Source of the DNA: Strigamia acuminata
Taxonomy: Eukaryota > Arthropoda > Chilopoda > Geophilomorpha > Linotaeniidae
DNA length: 64,000 nucleotides
Direction: 5' to 3'
Assembly (NCBI GenBank): GCA_949358305.1
Contig: OX442318.1
Location: 5,070,501-5,134,500 of the forward strand
Below are positions 35,160-46,126 of this stretch, in pieces. A program made the translations under genes and the position numbers. The notes below the pieces were generated by a model, which did no database searches, was not told where the DNA came from, and saw nothing but the letters and a program-made list of their open reading frames with translations. Numbering within the stretch: position 1 is the stretch's first letter; each line of letters starts with the position of its first letter.

Positions 35160-35660
35160 TCACAAAACAAACAAAACTATCAAAAAACAATCAGAAATGA
35201 CCAACGTCATCAAAAAATCATCAAAAAATCATCAAAAAGCATCAAAAGTAAAAATAATAAATAAACATTTCCTTTTAACCAAGTAATAACAATCAAAAAT
35301 TATGAAAATTATCAAAAACTAAAAAGTATCAAAATTCATAAAAAATATTTTTAAAAAGCATAAAACTATCAAAATTCATTTAAATCATCAAAAAAGTCAG
35401 CAAAAACACAAAAAAACACCAAAAACACAAAAAAACATCAAAAAAATCAGCAAAACATCAAAAAAACATCAAAAAAATCACTAAAAGTCATCAAAATCAT
35501 CAAAAACAATAAAAAAAATTAAAAAAGACACCAAAACATCACAAAATCAACAAAAACTAAACACCTAATCACTTCTAACCAATTAATCAATCAAAAATCA
35601 CCAAAACCATCAAAAACCATTTTTAAAAATCATAAAAAACCTCAAAAAAACCATAAAAAA
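35160..35660. repeat. Low-complexity (CATCAAAAA)n block
   Basis: Irregular repetition of ATCAAAAA/CACCAAAAA motifs with strong strand asymmetry (A and C on the plus strand). No coding or RNA signal. Confidence 0.8.
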
Positions 35661-35785
35661 ACACCAACAAAAACCCAAACTATGACTCACTTTAAACCAA
35701 TTAATCAATCAAACCAACCCCATAAAACGTGATTTAACAAACAAACACATTTAATCCATCAAAATTGAACAATCAAAATCCTTAC

Positions 35786-36130
35786 CTTGACATTAACACT
35801 TCTCAGGCCTCACTCAAAATGAATCACAGTCAGGAAAAACTTCCAAACAAAAAACACCCAACTATTTTTTTTTTCCTTGCCCCCTGTTTGAAATAAAAAA
35901 AATTTGGACTTGCAAAAAAAGTTAGTTTGGAACGCAGTTGTGCTGCTTCTTTGTGCGTTGCGCCCAGCTCTCAGAAGGAAGATTGGGTAAAGACGCTTCT
36001 AAATACCGCTGCGGACCAGTCGACGTTGTGGGTGAGGGGACTCGGGGTGAATGTGGTAGACGATGCAGTGCACAACCTCGCCAGCTAGAAGCGGAAGTTG
36101 CAATACCTAACTGTGACTTGTTGCTTTATT
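35786..36130 (-). other. Candidate 5' noncoding exon/promoter region of a minus-strand gene
   Basis: A donor AATGTCAAG|GTAAGG ends at 35786 on the minus strand. Upstream (about 35940-36125) is the only sizeable CpG-containing GC-rich patch within several kilobases. This is what a transcription start region with a noncoding first exon would look like. The GPCR first coding exon at 10430 begins with an acceptor and needs such an exon, but a 25-kb intron linking them is only inference. Confidence 0.3.
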
Positions 36131-36329
36131 AGGAACACTTGGGTTTTTATTTTATGTTTTTTTTTATTGTGTGAGCACGTGACAATGTGTAATTTGTTAA
36201 AGATGATGGATCGGACTTGGTAAGTGGTTATTTTTGTTTGTTTTGATTTTTTTGGTTTTTAATTCCGGTTTGGTTGACGCTTTGACGGGGTTGTAAATTA
36301 GTCGGGAAGGTTTTTAATTGGTGATTTAT

Positions 36330-37165
36330 CGATATTTATCGAGTAATAAATTTTGGTAATTTTATAGAAAATCGATTTTTTTTAGGGGGGGGGGGAGGGA
36401 ATTTATCACAAATTGTAATTGTTGAATACGGAAATCGATTTTTTTAGGGGGGGGGGGAATTTATCGAAAATTGTAATTGTTGAATACGGAAATCGATTAA
36501 TTATCGGTAATTTATCGAAATTACTAGAGAAAATCGATTACTATCGGTAATTTATAGAAATTACTAGAGAAAATCGATTAATTACCTTTATTTTATGGAA
36601 TATATACCGTAGAAAATTGATTAATTATCGATAATTTACCAAAATTTTCCTGAAAACGATTATCATGAACCGGTTGTTTTAGATCGATTAACTATCAACA
36701 ATTTACAAAATTCTCCGAGAAAATCGATTAATTATGGACATTTAGTGCAATTGTTCAAAATGGAAATCAATTAAATATCGGCATTTACTAAAAAATGTAA
36801 TTGTAAAATATAGAAATCGATTAATAATCGGTAATTTATTGAAATTACTAGAGAAAATCGAATAATTATCGGCAATTTATCGAAATTACTACAGAGAATC
36901 GATTAATTATCGGTAATTTATCGAAATTACTACAAAAAATCGATTAATTATCGGTAATTTATCGAAATCACTAGAGAAAATCGATTAATTATCGGTAATT
37001 TATTGAAATTACTACAGAAAATCGATTAATTATCGGTAATTTATCGAAATTACTACAGAAAATCGATTAATTATTGGTAATTTATCGAAATTACTACAGA
37101 AAATCAATTAATTATCGGTAATTTATCGAAATTACTACAGAAAATCAATTACATAATCATGGGTT
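36330..37165. repeat. Tandem array of about 41-bp ATCGATTAATTATCGGTAAT units
   Basis: Up to about 18 units of ATCGATTAATTATCGGTAAT + TTATCGAAATTACTACAGAAA. Units at the right end (36900-37150) are nearly identical, those at the left are diverged and interrupted by G-runs (GGGGGGGGG at about 36385 and 36450). Confidence 0.9.
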
Positions 37166-37795
37166 GAAAACTAAATCATAAACACGTTTTCATAACTATT
37201 TCCACACACTTTTTTATCCATTGCACCACTTTATTGGAAAATGTTAATTACTTGTTTTTTATATGCCAGAATCACGTTTATATCCAAACCGTATTTTGCC
37301 ACCCCCCTTGTTGACATTTTTCTACGTGAATTGAAGTGAAGTGAAGTGCGAAATCTGAACTCACTTCTAAAGAGCAAATCTTAAATAATTCATTCGCACT
37401 TTTTTATAACTTCAAACTAAAGAACAACACAAACATTTGCATAGAACTTAAGCCAAACAGAATAATTTATGTAGTAATGCATCCATTTTTTTTATTACAA
37501 TAATTATGGGACTATTATAACAAAAACTTGTGTTTTCTCTTTCTTCTCAAAGAGAAAAATTTCAATAGCACCACTTTCCTGCAGCAGTAAAAAATTGAAT
37601 TTAGTTTGAATTACCAATCAACCCACGCTTTCACAAAGTCATTTTCAGTGCATTTCATGGCTGCTCCCATGACTGCTAGTTTTGTAATTTCTCCGGGTCC
37701 AACTAATTCCTCGTCGGAATGCACCTAATGTGTTTCGTGCATGGAAATCACATTCGGCAACTCTTCCGGAAAAATCAGAGATAAAACTACAGTTC
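37166..37795. other. Stretch without recognised features
   Basis: AT-rich sequence between the 41-bp array and the CCTGTATA repeat. 37330-37350 has a short GTGAA tandem (GAATTGAAGTGAAGTGAAGT). Confidence 0.4.
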
Positions 37796-38029
37796 TAGAC
37801 TAATTAGATGGTGCTATACAACTTTGTAATTGGAAATTTTACTCTAACCTGATTGCTTTAGAAGTTAGCAAGTGAATGACCTTGAAAATGGCCTTCAAGG
37901 TCAAATTTGATGACATCATTGGATTGCTCTCACCCAACTTCCGATACGATCGCTTCATCAAAGTAGGCCTAGATGCAATTGTTCAGGAAATATTTGGAGA
38001 GGACCAGAGTTTTAGAACACCCTGTATAT
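37796..38029 (+). mobile_element. CCTGTATA-ended interspersed repeat, copy 3
   Basis: It carries the same frame (MAFKVKFDDIIGLLSPNF) and ends ACACCCTGTATA. It is truncated at the left compared with copies 1 and 2, starting near GACTAATTAGATGGTGC. Confidence 0.65.
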
Positions 38030-38680
38030 TATGTGGCGCCATCGGTGGCAAAACGCACTAAACATGTGTACTTTAATTATTTTCACATCAAAATTGGATG
38101 TTTTGGTTAATAAATGATGGTTTTGGCTTAAAAATAAATTCTTTTGTTCTCAGAATGAATTTTTTGGGCCTGAATATGAATTTTTGATCCAAAAAATAAA
38201 TTTTTGGTCCAGCATGCTTGCTTGCAAGAAGCCGTTCGAATAAAATAACACTTTCATGTGAGAAGACATAAAAGTACTACAGAAAACTGTTCCAGTGAGA
38301 AATCCACTCTCCTACCTCTACTGAGGTGTTGCCATTCTTTGTATTGACTTTCATCCCAAAGTATACCCAAATGGTTCAAAAATATATTTTACAATACACT
38401 GCTTTTTCACTTAATACATTCCAAAATGTATAGCATTTCACAGAATTAAGTGTAGTATTTGTACATCAAATAATGCATTTCATAATACAGGGTGAGGCAT
38501 AGAAACCTAACAATTTTGAAAATGTAATTACTCTGTAACTAATTAACTTTTTATTAGAAACTAAAACCATTGTACAGAGTTTGAAATGCCATTTTTATAT
38601 ATCTGGAAAATTATATCACTCGGATACATTCCTTGCTTCGCACACGCAGCGATGATCCACCGTCCACTCTATAGTGAAAA

Positions 38681-39046
38681 GAGTCTTTTCTCCCATTGGT
38701 CGAGCCATTTTACTGGTGTAGTGATCCAAAAAATAGACCCAAACGCCAGAATTGCTTAACAATGTACAGACATTGTAATCGATTACCTATTGTTAGAAAT
38801 CGTTTGCATTCCTGACAAAGCAACCAATAAACAGAACAAACATAATTTTTAAATTAAAAAGTGCATAAAACTTTATTTCCTAAATGGAAATAACACTTTA
38901 TGATAAAATACAATTAAAATTATATCAATTTAAATGGTCATAATAATCTAAAAAATAAATAAAAATAAAAACTACTTCTCCTAGTGGTAGTATACAGTCT
39001 GGAGTTAGGAGTAATGAGGCTCAGCCAATGGGAGAAAGGACTCTTC
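38681..39046. mobile_element. CCCATTGGTCGAG MITE, near-complete copy
   Basis: Inverted ends: GAGTCTTTTCTCCCATTGG on the left and CCAATGGGAGAAAGGACTC on the right, about 366 bp. Interior markers (TACTGGTGTAGTGATCC, AATCGATTACCTATTGTTAG, ACTATACAGTCTGG-like) are shared in order, partly inverted, with 57301-57673. Confidence 0.8.
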
Positions 39047-39898
39047 AGGGTCCTCTGGCAGTTACGAAGTCCAAAATTGCATTATAAAAGTATTATAAAA
39101 GTCCAAAAACATCTTTAGAATATCCTTCATTTGTATGTTTTTCACAAATACTTTTATGTAATATGCTTCAAAACTTTTTTCCTGCGACATATCAGTATAC
39201 TATTGAATTCTCTTTATCAATAGAAATTGCACGTTCGCTTAAAATGAGTTCTCAATTCATCTGTCACTTGCAGTTTTTGCCTATTTCCAGAAAACTTTCA
39301 ATAACTCATATACTGTACATATAAAATTCCAGTCACATCACACTGATCTCATTACTGTCAAAACATGTGTTGCAAATTCACACCTAAAATACCAGAAAAG
39401 TCCTCTGAGCAGATGATTAATGATGTATAAAGCCATATGCACCCTCTCTCTCATCCCACAAAATGTAAAGATCCATGCATAAACAATTAATTCAAAACTT
39501 AAGTCAAACAGCTTCCAAAGAGAAGTCTAGGGAAATAAAGTTAAGAGCGACAAAGATAGCCCCTGCCGGCATCAATCAAACAGAAGTAGAGGAAAACCAG
39601 GGCTCTGAATCCCAATCAGTCACACAAAAGCTCTTATTTAGTACAAACAAGTCTGCCCGGACTGACATCGTAGTTTGAATAAAACACTACACTTTGCGCC
39701 TGCTAAATTCATGCTATATTCAAACCCCGCATTCCTTTCTGCGCTTGTATTCTACGTTGGGAATGCAAACGAATTCAGAATTCATAAATAAACAAGAGGA
39801 ATTTAAATACTCAGGGCTGGTGCGACACACCTGAGGCGAGCAAGGCATATGCCGCCCTTTTGAACATGAATTCTATACTCTTGTTCGAGTCAAAAGGG

Positions 39899-40025
39899 TG
39901 CCCTTCTCCCATTGGTCGAGCCTCATTACTACTAACTCCAAACTGTATACTACCACTAGGAGAAGTATACTCGAGATGCACTCAAAAAGGCACTTTACAA
40001 GGTGTACTCCCATTGGTCGAGCCAA
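39899..40025. mobile_element. Fragments of the CCCATTGGTCGAG MITE family
   Basis: Two CCCATTGGTCGAGCC motifs 104 bases apart surround the ACTGTATACTACCACTAGGAG block; probably two truncated termini. The open frame across 39860-40252 overlaps this repeat and is not a gene. Confidence 0.55.
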
Positions 40026-40898
40026 ATTATGTTACTACAGTCATTAATTTTTCCACCAAAAATCATTTAACGCAAGATCTATCGCCGCAGTCATCCATCT
40101 TGAAATATGGCACGCTAACCCTTAACATTTTTATGCCATCTGTCCCTGAATTTAAGGGTTCACTCAACCCTCAAAGCACGAATCCCCGATTAATCACACA
40201 GGCGCATGACTCCCAGAGCCAATCAGTGAGTTGGTTATCACTTTACTTTTGATGACATATCTGAGTTGAAGTAGATAATAAAGTGAAAATAATGTGCAAA
40301 TAACTAAGTGTATGATTCAGTTTATGTGTGAAATTAAGCGAAAACAGTGTAGCAATAATACATTCCGGTTACTAATAAAATAATTAATGTCATTATTAAA
40401 CCACTGAATTAATTTCCCCCAATGGAATGTTTAACTTTTATGAAATAGCATTCATTCTGTCGAATAAATTGTAAGTAATTATTCTCCCACTCCCATACCG
40501 AATTGACTATAATTTCCAGACAATTAGAGACCGACTTAATGTTTGTAGAAAGCATTCATGATAATTATGCACCCCAATTTTGACAAGCTCTAGCAGGGGT
40601 ATAAATATAACACACACAATTAGTATTCAAAAGAATTATTCAAATGCATAGAAATCTAGAAATGGGAAAGTTTGAAATTACATTTCTCCGCTAAGGCTAA
40701 ACCCTCAGATCCAAACTTAAAATCCAAACCCGATAAGTGTTTTTTAATGAATCAAGTGCAAGTGCGGTAATTATAAATTGGTGAAAACATATATAATTTT
40801 CACATATTTTTTATCCTTTCTGCTCCCTGTGCTGATATTTCTGCTTGCATTCAAGAAGGAATTATAAGCGCAAAGTGCAGAAAAGATAAGTGCTAATT

Positions 40899-41292
40899 CA
40901 GGGGTTCTCAAACTTTTTACCATTGCGACCCATTTCTAAGAAAGGCGATCTTCCGCGCCCCACTTCACCATCGGTGCATTAAATTTTTCCCATCCTGCAA
41001 AATTCATCACTTTGGGGACTTACAATAGCTACAAAAATCAATTTTTGGGAGTTTTGGTTGGTTTATGGAGATTTTTGGAGGATTTTGGGTTGTTTTTGTA
41101 GATTTAGGGAAATTTTTGTGAGGATTTTGAAGCTTTTGCTAGCCTATGGTGTATTGCAACCAACTGCAGGCAGTAAGTTGGAATTGGAATTGACAAAAAT
41201 TGAAAAAAAAAATTAAAAACAAATTTTGCAAACAAAAAATTTGGGCAACGAAGTGATTGCGGCCCACCAAAAATCAGCTCGCGCCCCAAAGT
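40899..41292. mobile_element. hAT-like repeat with CAGGGGTTCTCAAAC end (copy 3, longest)
   Basis: It starts CAGGGGTTCTCAAACTTTTT and ends near GCCCACCAAAAATCAGCTCG; the internal order matches copy 2. It lies just past the polyA signal of the minus-strand gene C. Confidence 0.7.
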
Positions 41293-41309
41293 TTGAATTA
41301 ATACTGAAA

Positions 41310-41315
41310 TTTATT
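41310..41315 (-). terminator. PolyA signal AATAAA of gene C
   Basis: TTTATT on the plus strand (AATAAA on minus) lies about 120 bases downstream of the gene C stop codon. Confidence 0.4.
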
Positions 41316-41434
41316 TTTAAACTCGAAAAATGGGTCTTTTAACTTGACATTTACAATACCAGTTGCACTGGTCGTTTAGTGGTCGTTTACTTTTCCAAAC
41401 AAAAAAACATTGTTAGTTCGTTAGTAAACATACT

Positions 41435-41566
41435 TCAGGCATTGCCGCGGCAGATATCAAAAGTAAAACCATCAGGACCTACTGCAGAAATCCTAACCAG
41501 ATACACCAACCTACTGTTGTTTAGTGCAATAAGCAGCAAGCCGATGTTGTCCATGCACAAAAACAA
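41435..41566 (-). CDS. Terminal coding exon of an unrecognised minus-strand gene (gene C)
   Basis: The acceptor GAATTTGTTAG precedes 41566; 43 codons follow, ending in GPDGFTFDICRGNA and TGA at 41437-41435. The middle has a beta-strand-like alternation (NIGLLLIALNN, RLVYLVRISAV). It enters in phase 0, matching the exon at 41638-41690. I do not recognise the family. Confidence 0.5.
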   Translation of the reverse strand: MFLCMDNIGLLLIALNNSRLVYLVRISAVGPDGFTFDICRGNA

Positions 41567-41637
41567 CTAACAAATTCTTCGCTAATGCAAACAATCGGTT
41601 TTACTCATCCAAGAGAATGTATGACGCATTGACTTAC

Positions 41638-41690
41638 CTGAAATTTGAAAAGCGGGATTTGGCCTGACATGGAAAACTGTTCGCCCACGC
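41638..41690 (-). CDS. Coding exon of gene C
   Basis: The acceptor CCTTAATGCAG and the strong donor TTTCAG|GTAAGTC bound 53 bases (phase 1 in, 0 out), encoding VGEQFSMSGQIPLFKFQ. Both splice sites and both phases agree with neighbours, which makes the three-exon chain convincing despite short exons. Confidence 0.55.
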
Positions 41691-41983
41691 CTGCATTAAG
41701 GAAGATTCATTTATAAATAACTGTTTTGCAACAGGAAAAAGCAATTGGCTCATCCTGGTCTCCTGGGAGGATAACTCTCCTTTGTTTATTTTCCTGGATC
41801 AATCACAGAAAATATATTTCATCCATTAATGCATCGATAAAATACGATATTTCAAAATACATTGCAATGCATTTTTTAACCATATGCGGTAACTCATTAC
41901 AGAAAAGTATCATTGCAAACTTACTATTGTTTTTCTGGAATTTGCAAGGTTGTATCAATATTATTCCAACTTGCAGAACACAC

Positions 41984-42037
41984 CTAAGAAAACATCAGTA
42001 CCAGGCTGTGTGACGGAGTCTTCTTTCAGACCAAAAG
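41984..42037 (-). CDS. Coding exon of gene C
   Basis: The acceptor TTCTTCCTTAG and the donor TTCTTAG|GTGTGT bound 54 bases (phase 1-1), encoding FGLKEDSVTQPGTDVFLG. The final split Gly codon is completed by the exon at 41690. Upstream exons must exist to the right; 42484-42535 (acceptor CTAATAG, donor ACAG|GTGCAT) is a possible one but its phase does not connect directly. Confidence 0.5.
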
Positions 42038-42887
42038 CTAAGGAAGAAATACAAAATAAAAAATAAATAAAAAATTGACAACATATTGTACAATTCTCAC
42101 TCACACAAAATTTAACAAAATAATTAACTTTTCTAAATATGATATTCTTTAGGCCATGATGCATTTAATTAGCTTTTTGATTGCATTTTACTTCACCCAT
42201 AAGTAATGTCAATAACAAGTCTATGCAATTGTATCCAAATTCTAAACTCTACAATTCAAAATTAATTATTTGTTTAAGAATTACAAATAAAACTTTCATT
42301 TCACTGGAGGGATATATTAAAGAATAATGAATCCACAGTCATTCTGTGGCTTTCTTTCTTTATAAAATTATGAAGCATCACCAAACTTTCTTCAAAAACT
42401 TCTTCACAAAATTATGAAGCATCACCAAAGTTTTGGATAAACTTTTTCCACTTCACAGGAAACAATAATGAGAACATGCACCTGTACATGTGCCACAATC
42501 TTATATTCTTCAAAGGTTGAAGGGCTTCCAACCTTCTATTAGAAAAAGATTGCCTGTTTTTGGAATCTTTATTGATTAGGTAACCTTATGGCTTAGTTTG
42601 TGGTTTCACTTTTGCACTGCATGATGGGTCGCTTGGAGATTAATTCAAAATAAATTGAAGGTGGGTGCTCTTTACCAGGAAAAATGATTAACAAATGTCA
42701 TTGCTAAAAGATTTAAAAGCTTGTGATTGACAAATTGCATGTCTGGTTAAATCCATTATCATTGAAGAAATTTAATCACATTTCTGTGAACCAGCAAAAT
42801 AAGTATGGTGTTGTTGGTTCTGGTAATACTCCTATTTGGTCTTGCATATCTCAATGTCATCCATGTTCATTTAACATAGATTTTCTA

Positions 42888-43432
42888 CAGTCGAGTCTCG
42901 AGTCTCGATATAAGTTATAACGAATCGCAAGGGACCCAAAAAATCGGTTTCGTTAAAACAAAATTTTATTATATCGACATTTTTTAACGTGGTGTTCTTT
43001 GGCCAACCGACCAACCGAGCCATTTTTAAAGACTTTTATTTAACTTGACATGAATGTTTGTTTGTGTTTGTTTCAACTTTCAGCATTACCAGTGCCACCT
43101 GTACGCGACTAAAGCTATAACGGATACCAAACCGTCAATTCCAACTTTTAATTCTGAAACCAGTTCTGAGTTTGTAGGGGATTTAATGCCCTACAAACCT
43201 GTACATTTTGTTTTTTGATATTGTAAAGAAAAAGTTCTTTTTTAAAAGTTTTTTTCGAACGGTCACGGCAATCACGAAAAAATCTGCAGTAGTAGCGCAC
43301 GCTGGCGGCGATTTGAAGCACCAATATAAAAGCCTTTTTCCAAAAACTTGGTTTTTTTTTTGTTTTTTTTTTAACTATTCGTTGTAACAAGAAATTCGTT
43401 ATATCGCAGTTTGGTATAAAGAGATTCGACTG
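42888..43432. mobile_element. Tigger/pogo-like TIR element, 545 bp, TA target site
   Basis: The left end CAGTCGAGTCTCG..ATAAGTTATAACG and the right end GTATAAAGAGATTCGACTG are inverted, flanked by TA (42886-42887, 43433-43434). The interior includes CGTTATATCGCAG-type subterminal repeats. No transposase frame. A second copy begins at 63844. Confidence 0.75.
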
Positions 43433-43759
43433 TATATCACTGTTAAGTGATCAGTCTGTCATTTCGCGTTAGCAATTTTTACATTACGGTATTTAACTTA
43501 TGACCATAGATTGCCTAGATAAAGAAATATGAATGCAGTTTACCTCAATTTACACAGCAATGATTGATTTATGACTGAAAAAAGACATTAATAAAGATTG
43601 CAAGTGGTCAAATTAGTTCATTAACTATTCTTCATTTGGAGCTAAATGAAATTAAAAGTCTTGAGTATCTAAGTTCATAATTTATCTTACAAATTCTTGT
43701 CTTGTTTGGTTTTTACTAATAAAGTAACTTTGATTTCACTGCATAATTTATGTGCTGTC

Positions 43760-43925
43760 ATAACATTGATATGAATTAATGATAAAAATATCAAAAAGCA
43801 ATGACACTTCCATTCAAATTGGATTAACCATTCCCTGGCAACCAGATATTGAGCTGGAGTGCCTTGTAGTGGCTCAAATGACACCAAATGTGGAAGTAAA
43901 AAAGTTCCCTTGGTTTTATCACAAG
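43760..43925. other. Ambiguous protein-like patch
   Basis: The plus strand reads IPWQPDIELECLVVAQMTPN before a stop and the minus strand reads LQGTPAQYLVAREWLIQFEW, both unusually protein-like for this region. Neither has a good pair of splice sites, so I cannot assign a strand or a gene. Confidence 0.2.
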
Positions 43926-44136
43926 TGATTTTTTTTAATCATAGTTACCACTTCAATTTTTTCTTTCAATAACAAATCAACACCTGGTCTGATTAAATCA
44001 CATTGACAATAAAAAGACAAACTTTTAGCCTTCTTTCAAATAGTTATCACAGCATCAGCACTAAACATAAATCCTTTGATAATTAGCAATCTTTCCTCTA
44101 GCCCCTGACCTAGATATTTAACATTTCACTGACAAA

Positions 44137-44782
44137 TACCGTATTTTACCGATTAAGAGTCGCCCTCGAATTGTAGCCGCGGCTGAGACACCAAGAATAC
44201 CGTATTTTTGCAAAAGTACAGTATTGTTTCTGTATTTAACCCTCGCAGCCCCAACCTAAAAAAATCCCTTACTCACCTAACCCGGGTCATTTTTTACCCC
44301 AAGCCGAAAATTTTTTTCCATAAATGAGTGAAAATGATTTTATTCTCTGAGTATTTCATGTTTATGAAGTAATTTAAGCAATTCGGTATTTGTCAAAAGA
44401 GAGCGACAAAAATAATTCACATTGCATTCAAAAGTAGTGAGTAAACAAAGGAATTTCGTGAAAGTTTTTTTTGCGATTTTTAAATCTATTATTTTTATTA
44501 TTGTTTGTTATGATGTTAAATGAAAATACATAAAATTTCAGAATGAAAATCCCAATAGTTTTTGAGAAAAAAAATAAAAACATTTTTGGAGGTCAAAATT
44601 GACCCTAGGTTGGGGTGGGGAGGGTTAACCTCACGAACGATGAACATACGCTTCGTTCATGACATTCAGACTTCGCTTGTTACATTAAACAAATGTAACA
44701 AACGAAAAACCGAAATTGTAATTGCTAACAAAAATGGCAGTTCTGAATAAGAGCCGCGGCTCTTAATCGATAAAATACGGTA
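44137..44782. mobile_element. TACCGTATTTTACCG MITE interrupted by a second transposon
   Basis: Ends TACCGTATTTTACCGATTAA and TTAATCGATAAAATACGGTA are inverted. Without the nested insert (44240-44624 plus one TTAA) it would be about 257 bp, matching the uninterrupted copy at 62623-62880 (258 bp). Confidence 0.9.
44240..44624. mobile_element. Nested TTAA-flanked (piggyBac-like) MITE, 385 bp
   Basis: The ends CCCTCGCAGCCCCAACCTA and TAGGTTGGGGTGGGGAGGG are inverted. TTAA stands on each side (44236-44239, 44625-44628). The homologous MITE at 62623-62880 has a single TTAA at the same place (CGTATTTAACCTCACG, near 62724), which is the pre-insertion site. Confidence 0.92.
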
Positions 44783-45032
44783 TTCCAAAAATGTACATTT
44801 TTATCCAAGAATGAATAAAGCAGTACCATGTCACCATAATGGAAGGTCGACAACACTTGCACCTTAACGATCTGACTTCAAGATAACTCATGCGCTGCGA
44901 AATGCACAGCCAAGCGCTGCCAAGCAACATACGAAGAAGTTGTATTCGTATTTTTGATGCTTAATGTGGTCATGGCCCCTTAGCAAGTGATGTCGTTGAA
45001 AACGATGTTTTGCATCATTATAAATCATTGCC

Positions 45033-45120
45033 GGTAAGCCCAATTTTCTCTTACAGAAATTAAGCGGCAAGGGGTCTGATCAGTATTTGGATAGGTGACC
45101 TGCTGGAAATCCCAGTTACT
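45033..45120 (+). repeat. 5S-rRNA-derived segment, copy 2
   Basis: GAAATTAAGCGGCA, then CAGTATTTGGATAGG and TGACCTGCTGG-AAATCCC align with the 5S rRNA 3' two-thirds including the box A/IE/box C region; the 5' part (AAGCCCAATTTTCTC) also aligns. It is too diverged to be a working 5S gene, and its downstream body differs from that of 22420-22855. Confidence 0.6.
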
Positions 45121-45503
45121 TGGGTTCTTAAAAAAGTTGTCCCACAGATCGCAACTTTCATGGCTTTAATCCACAGACTAGCACTCTACTTGAGAGGCCA
45201 TGGCCATGCTAAGTGTCAAACTACTTATACTTATTACTTGACCAACAGCCATCACTCGACACAATGAGTGGTGTAGTGCAGGGTGCAGGAGCTCCTTTTT
45301 TCCACTCACAGCACTTTTTCGCCCAAGAAGTTTCTAAGCGATCCCGGATCTATGAGTGTATAAAATAGGTAAGTATACAAATCAAGCAAATTTTTCGTGA
45401 CCCCCACTTAGTTATGCAATCCCATATGGGCTCGCGACCCACAATTTCAAAAGCCCTGGAGTAAAGAAGGGTTTCTGCAGGTATGAGTCGCTTTAATAAC
45501 AGT

Positions 45504-46126
45504 AGAGCATCAATTATCCAATTTGTTCGCGTAATCGAACATTAGATTTTTATACATACAGTACTACACGTGAAAATAAAAAATTGTCAAAATATCGTTA
45601 AAATGCCATAAAAATAGATCAAAAATGAAAAAAAAATGTTAAAAAGCATTTAAAATCGATAAAAATCGTTAAAAAGCACTTAAAATCGATAAAAATGTAT
45701 CAAAATCGTTAAAAAGCATTTAAAATCGATAAAAAATGGATAAAAATCGTTAAGAAGCATTTAAAATCGATAAAAATGGATAAAAATCGTTAAAAAGCAC
45801 TTAAAATCGATAAAAAATGTATCAAAATCGTTAAAAAGCATTTAAAATCAATAAAAAAAATGGATAAAAATCGTTAAGAAGCATTTAAAATCGATAAAAA
45901 TGGATAAAAATCGTTAAAAAGCATTTGAAATCGATAAAAAATGTATCAAAATCGTTAAAAAGCATTTAAAATCGATAAAAAATGGATAAAAATCGTTAAG
46001 AAGCATTTAAAATCGATAAAAATGGATAAAAATCGTTAAAAAGCATTAAAAAGTGATCAATAACCGATGACAGTTGATAAAACATCGATCACCGCTGTTC
46101 GGATAACCGGTGTTCCGATAATCGAT
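45504..46126. mobile_element. MITE whose interior has become a tandem array
   Basis: The ends TAGAGCATCAATTATCC and GATAATCGATGCTCTA are inverted (Tigger/pogo-like style). Almost the entire interior (about 45575-46065) is repeated AAAATCGATAAAAATGGAT / AAAAATCGTTAAAAAGCATTT units of about 45 bp. Confidence 0.75.
45575..46065. repeat. Approximately 45-bp tandem array inside the MITE
   Basis: About ten units built from ATCGATAAAAATGGATAAA and ATCGTTAAAAAGCATTTAAA with small variations (CACTT for CATTT, TGTATC for TGGAT). Confidence 0.9.

Noticed and set aside
30080-37165. CRISPR-like array
   Set aside because: The repeats are contiguous tandem units without unique spacers, in a spliced eukaryotic genome.
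39860-40252. 130-codon plus-strand frame
   Set aside because: Overlaps two fragments of the CCCATTGGTCGAG MITE family; no coding composition or splice signals.
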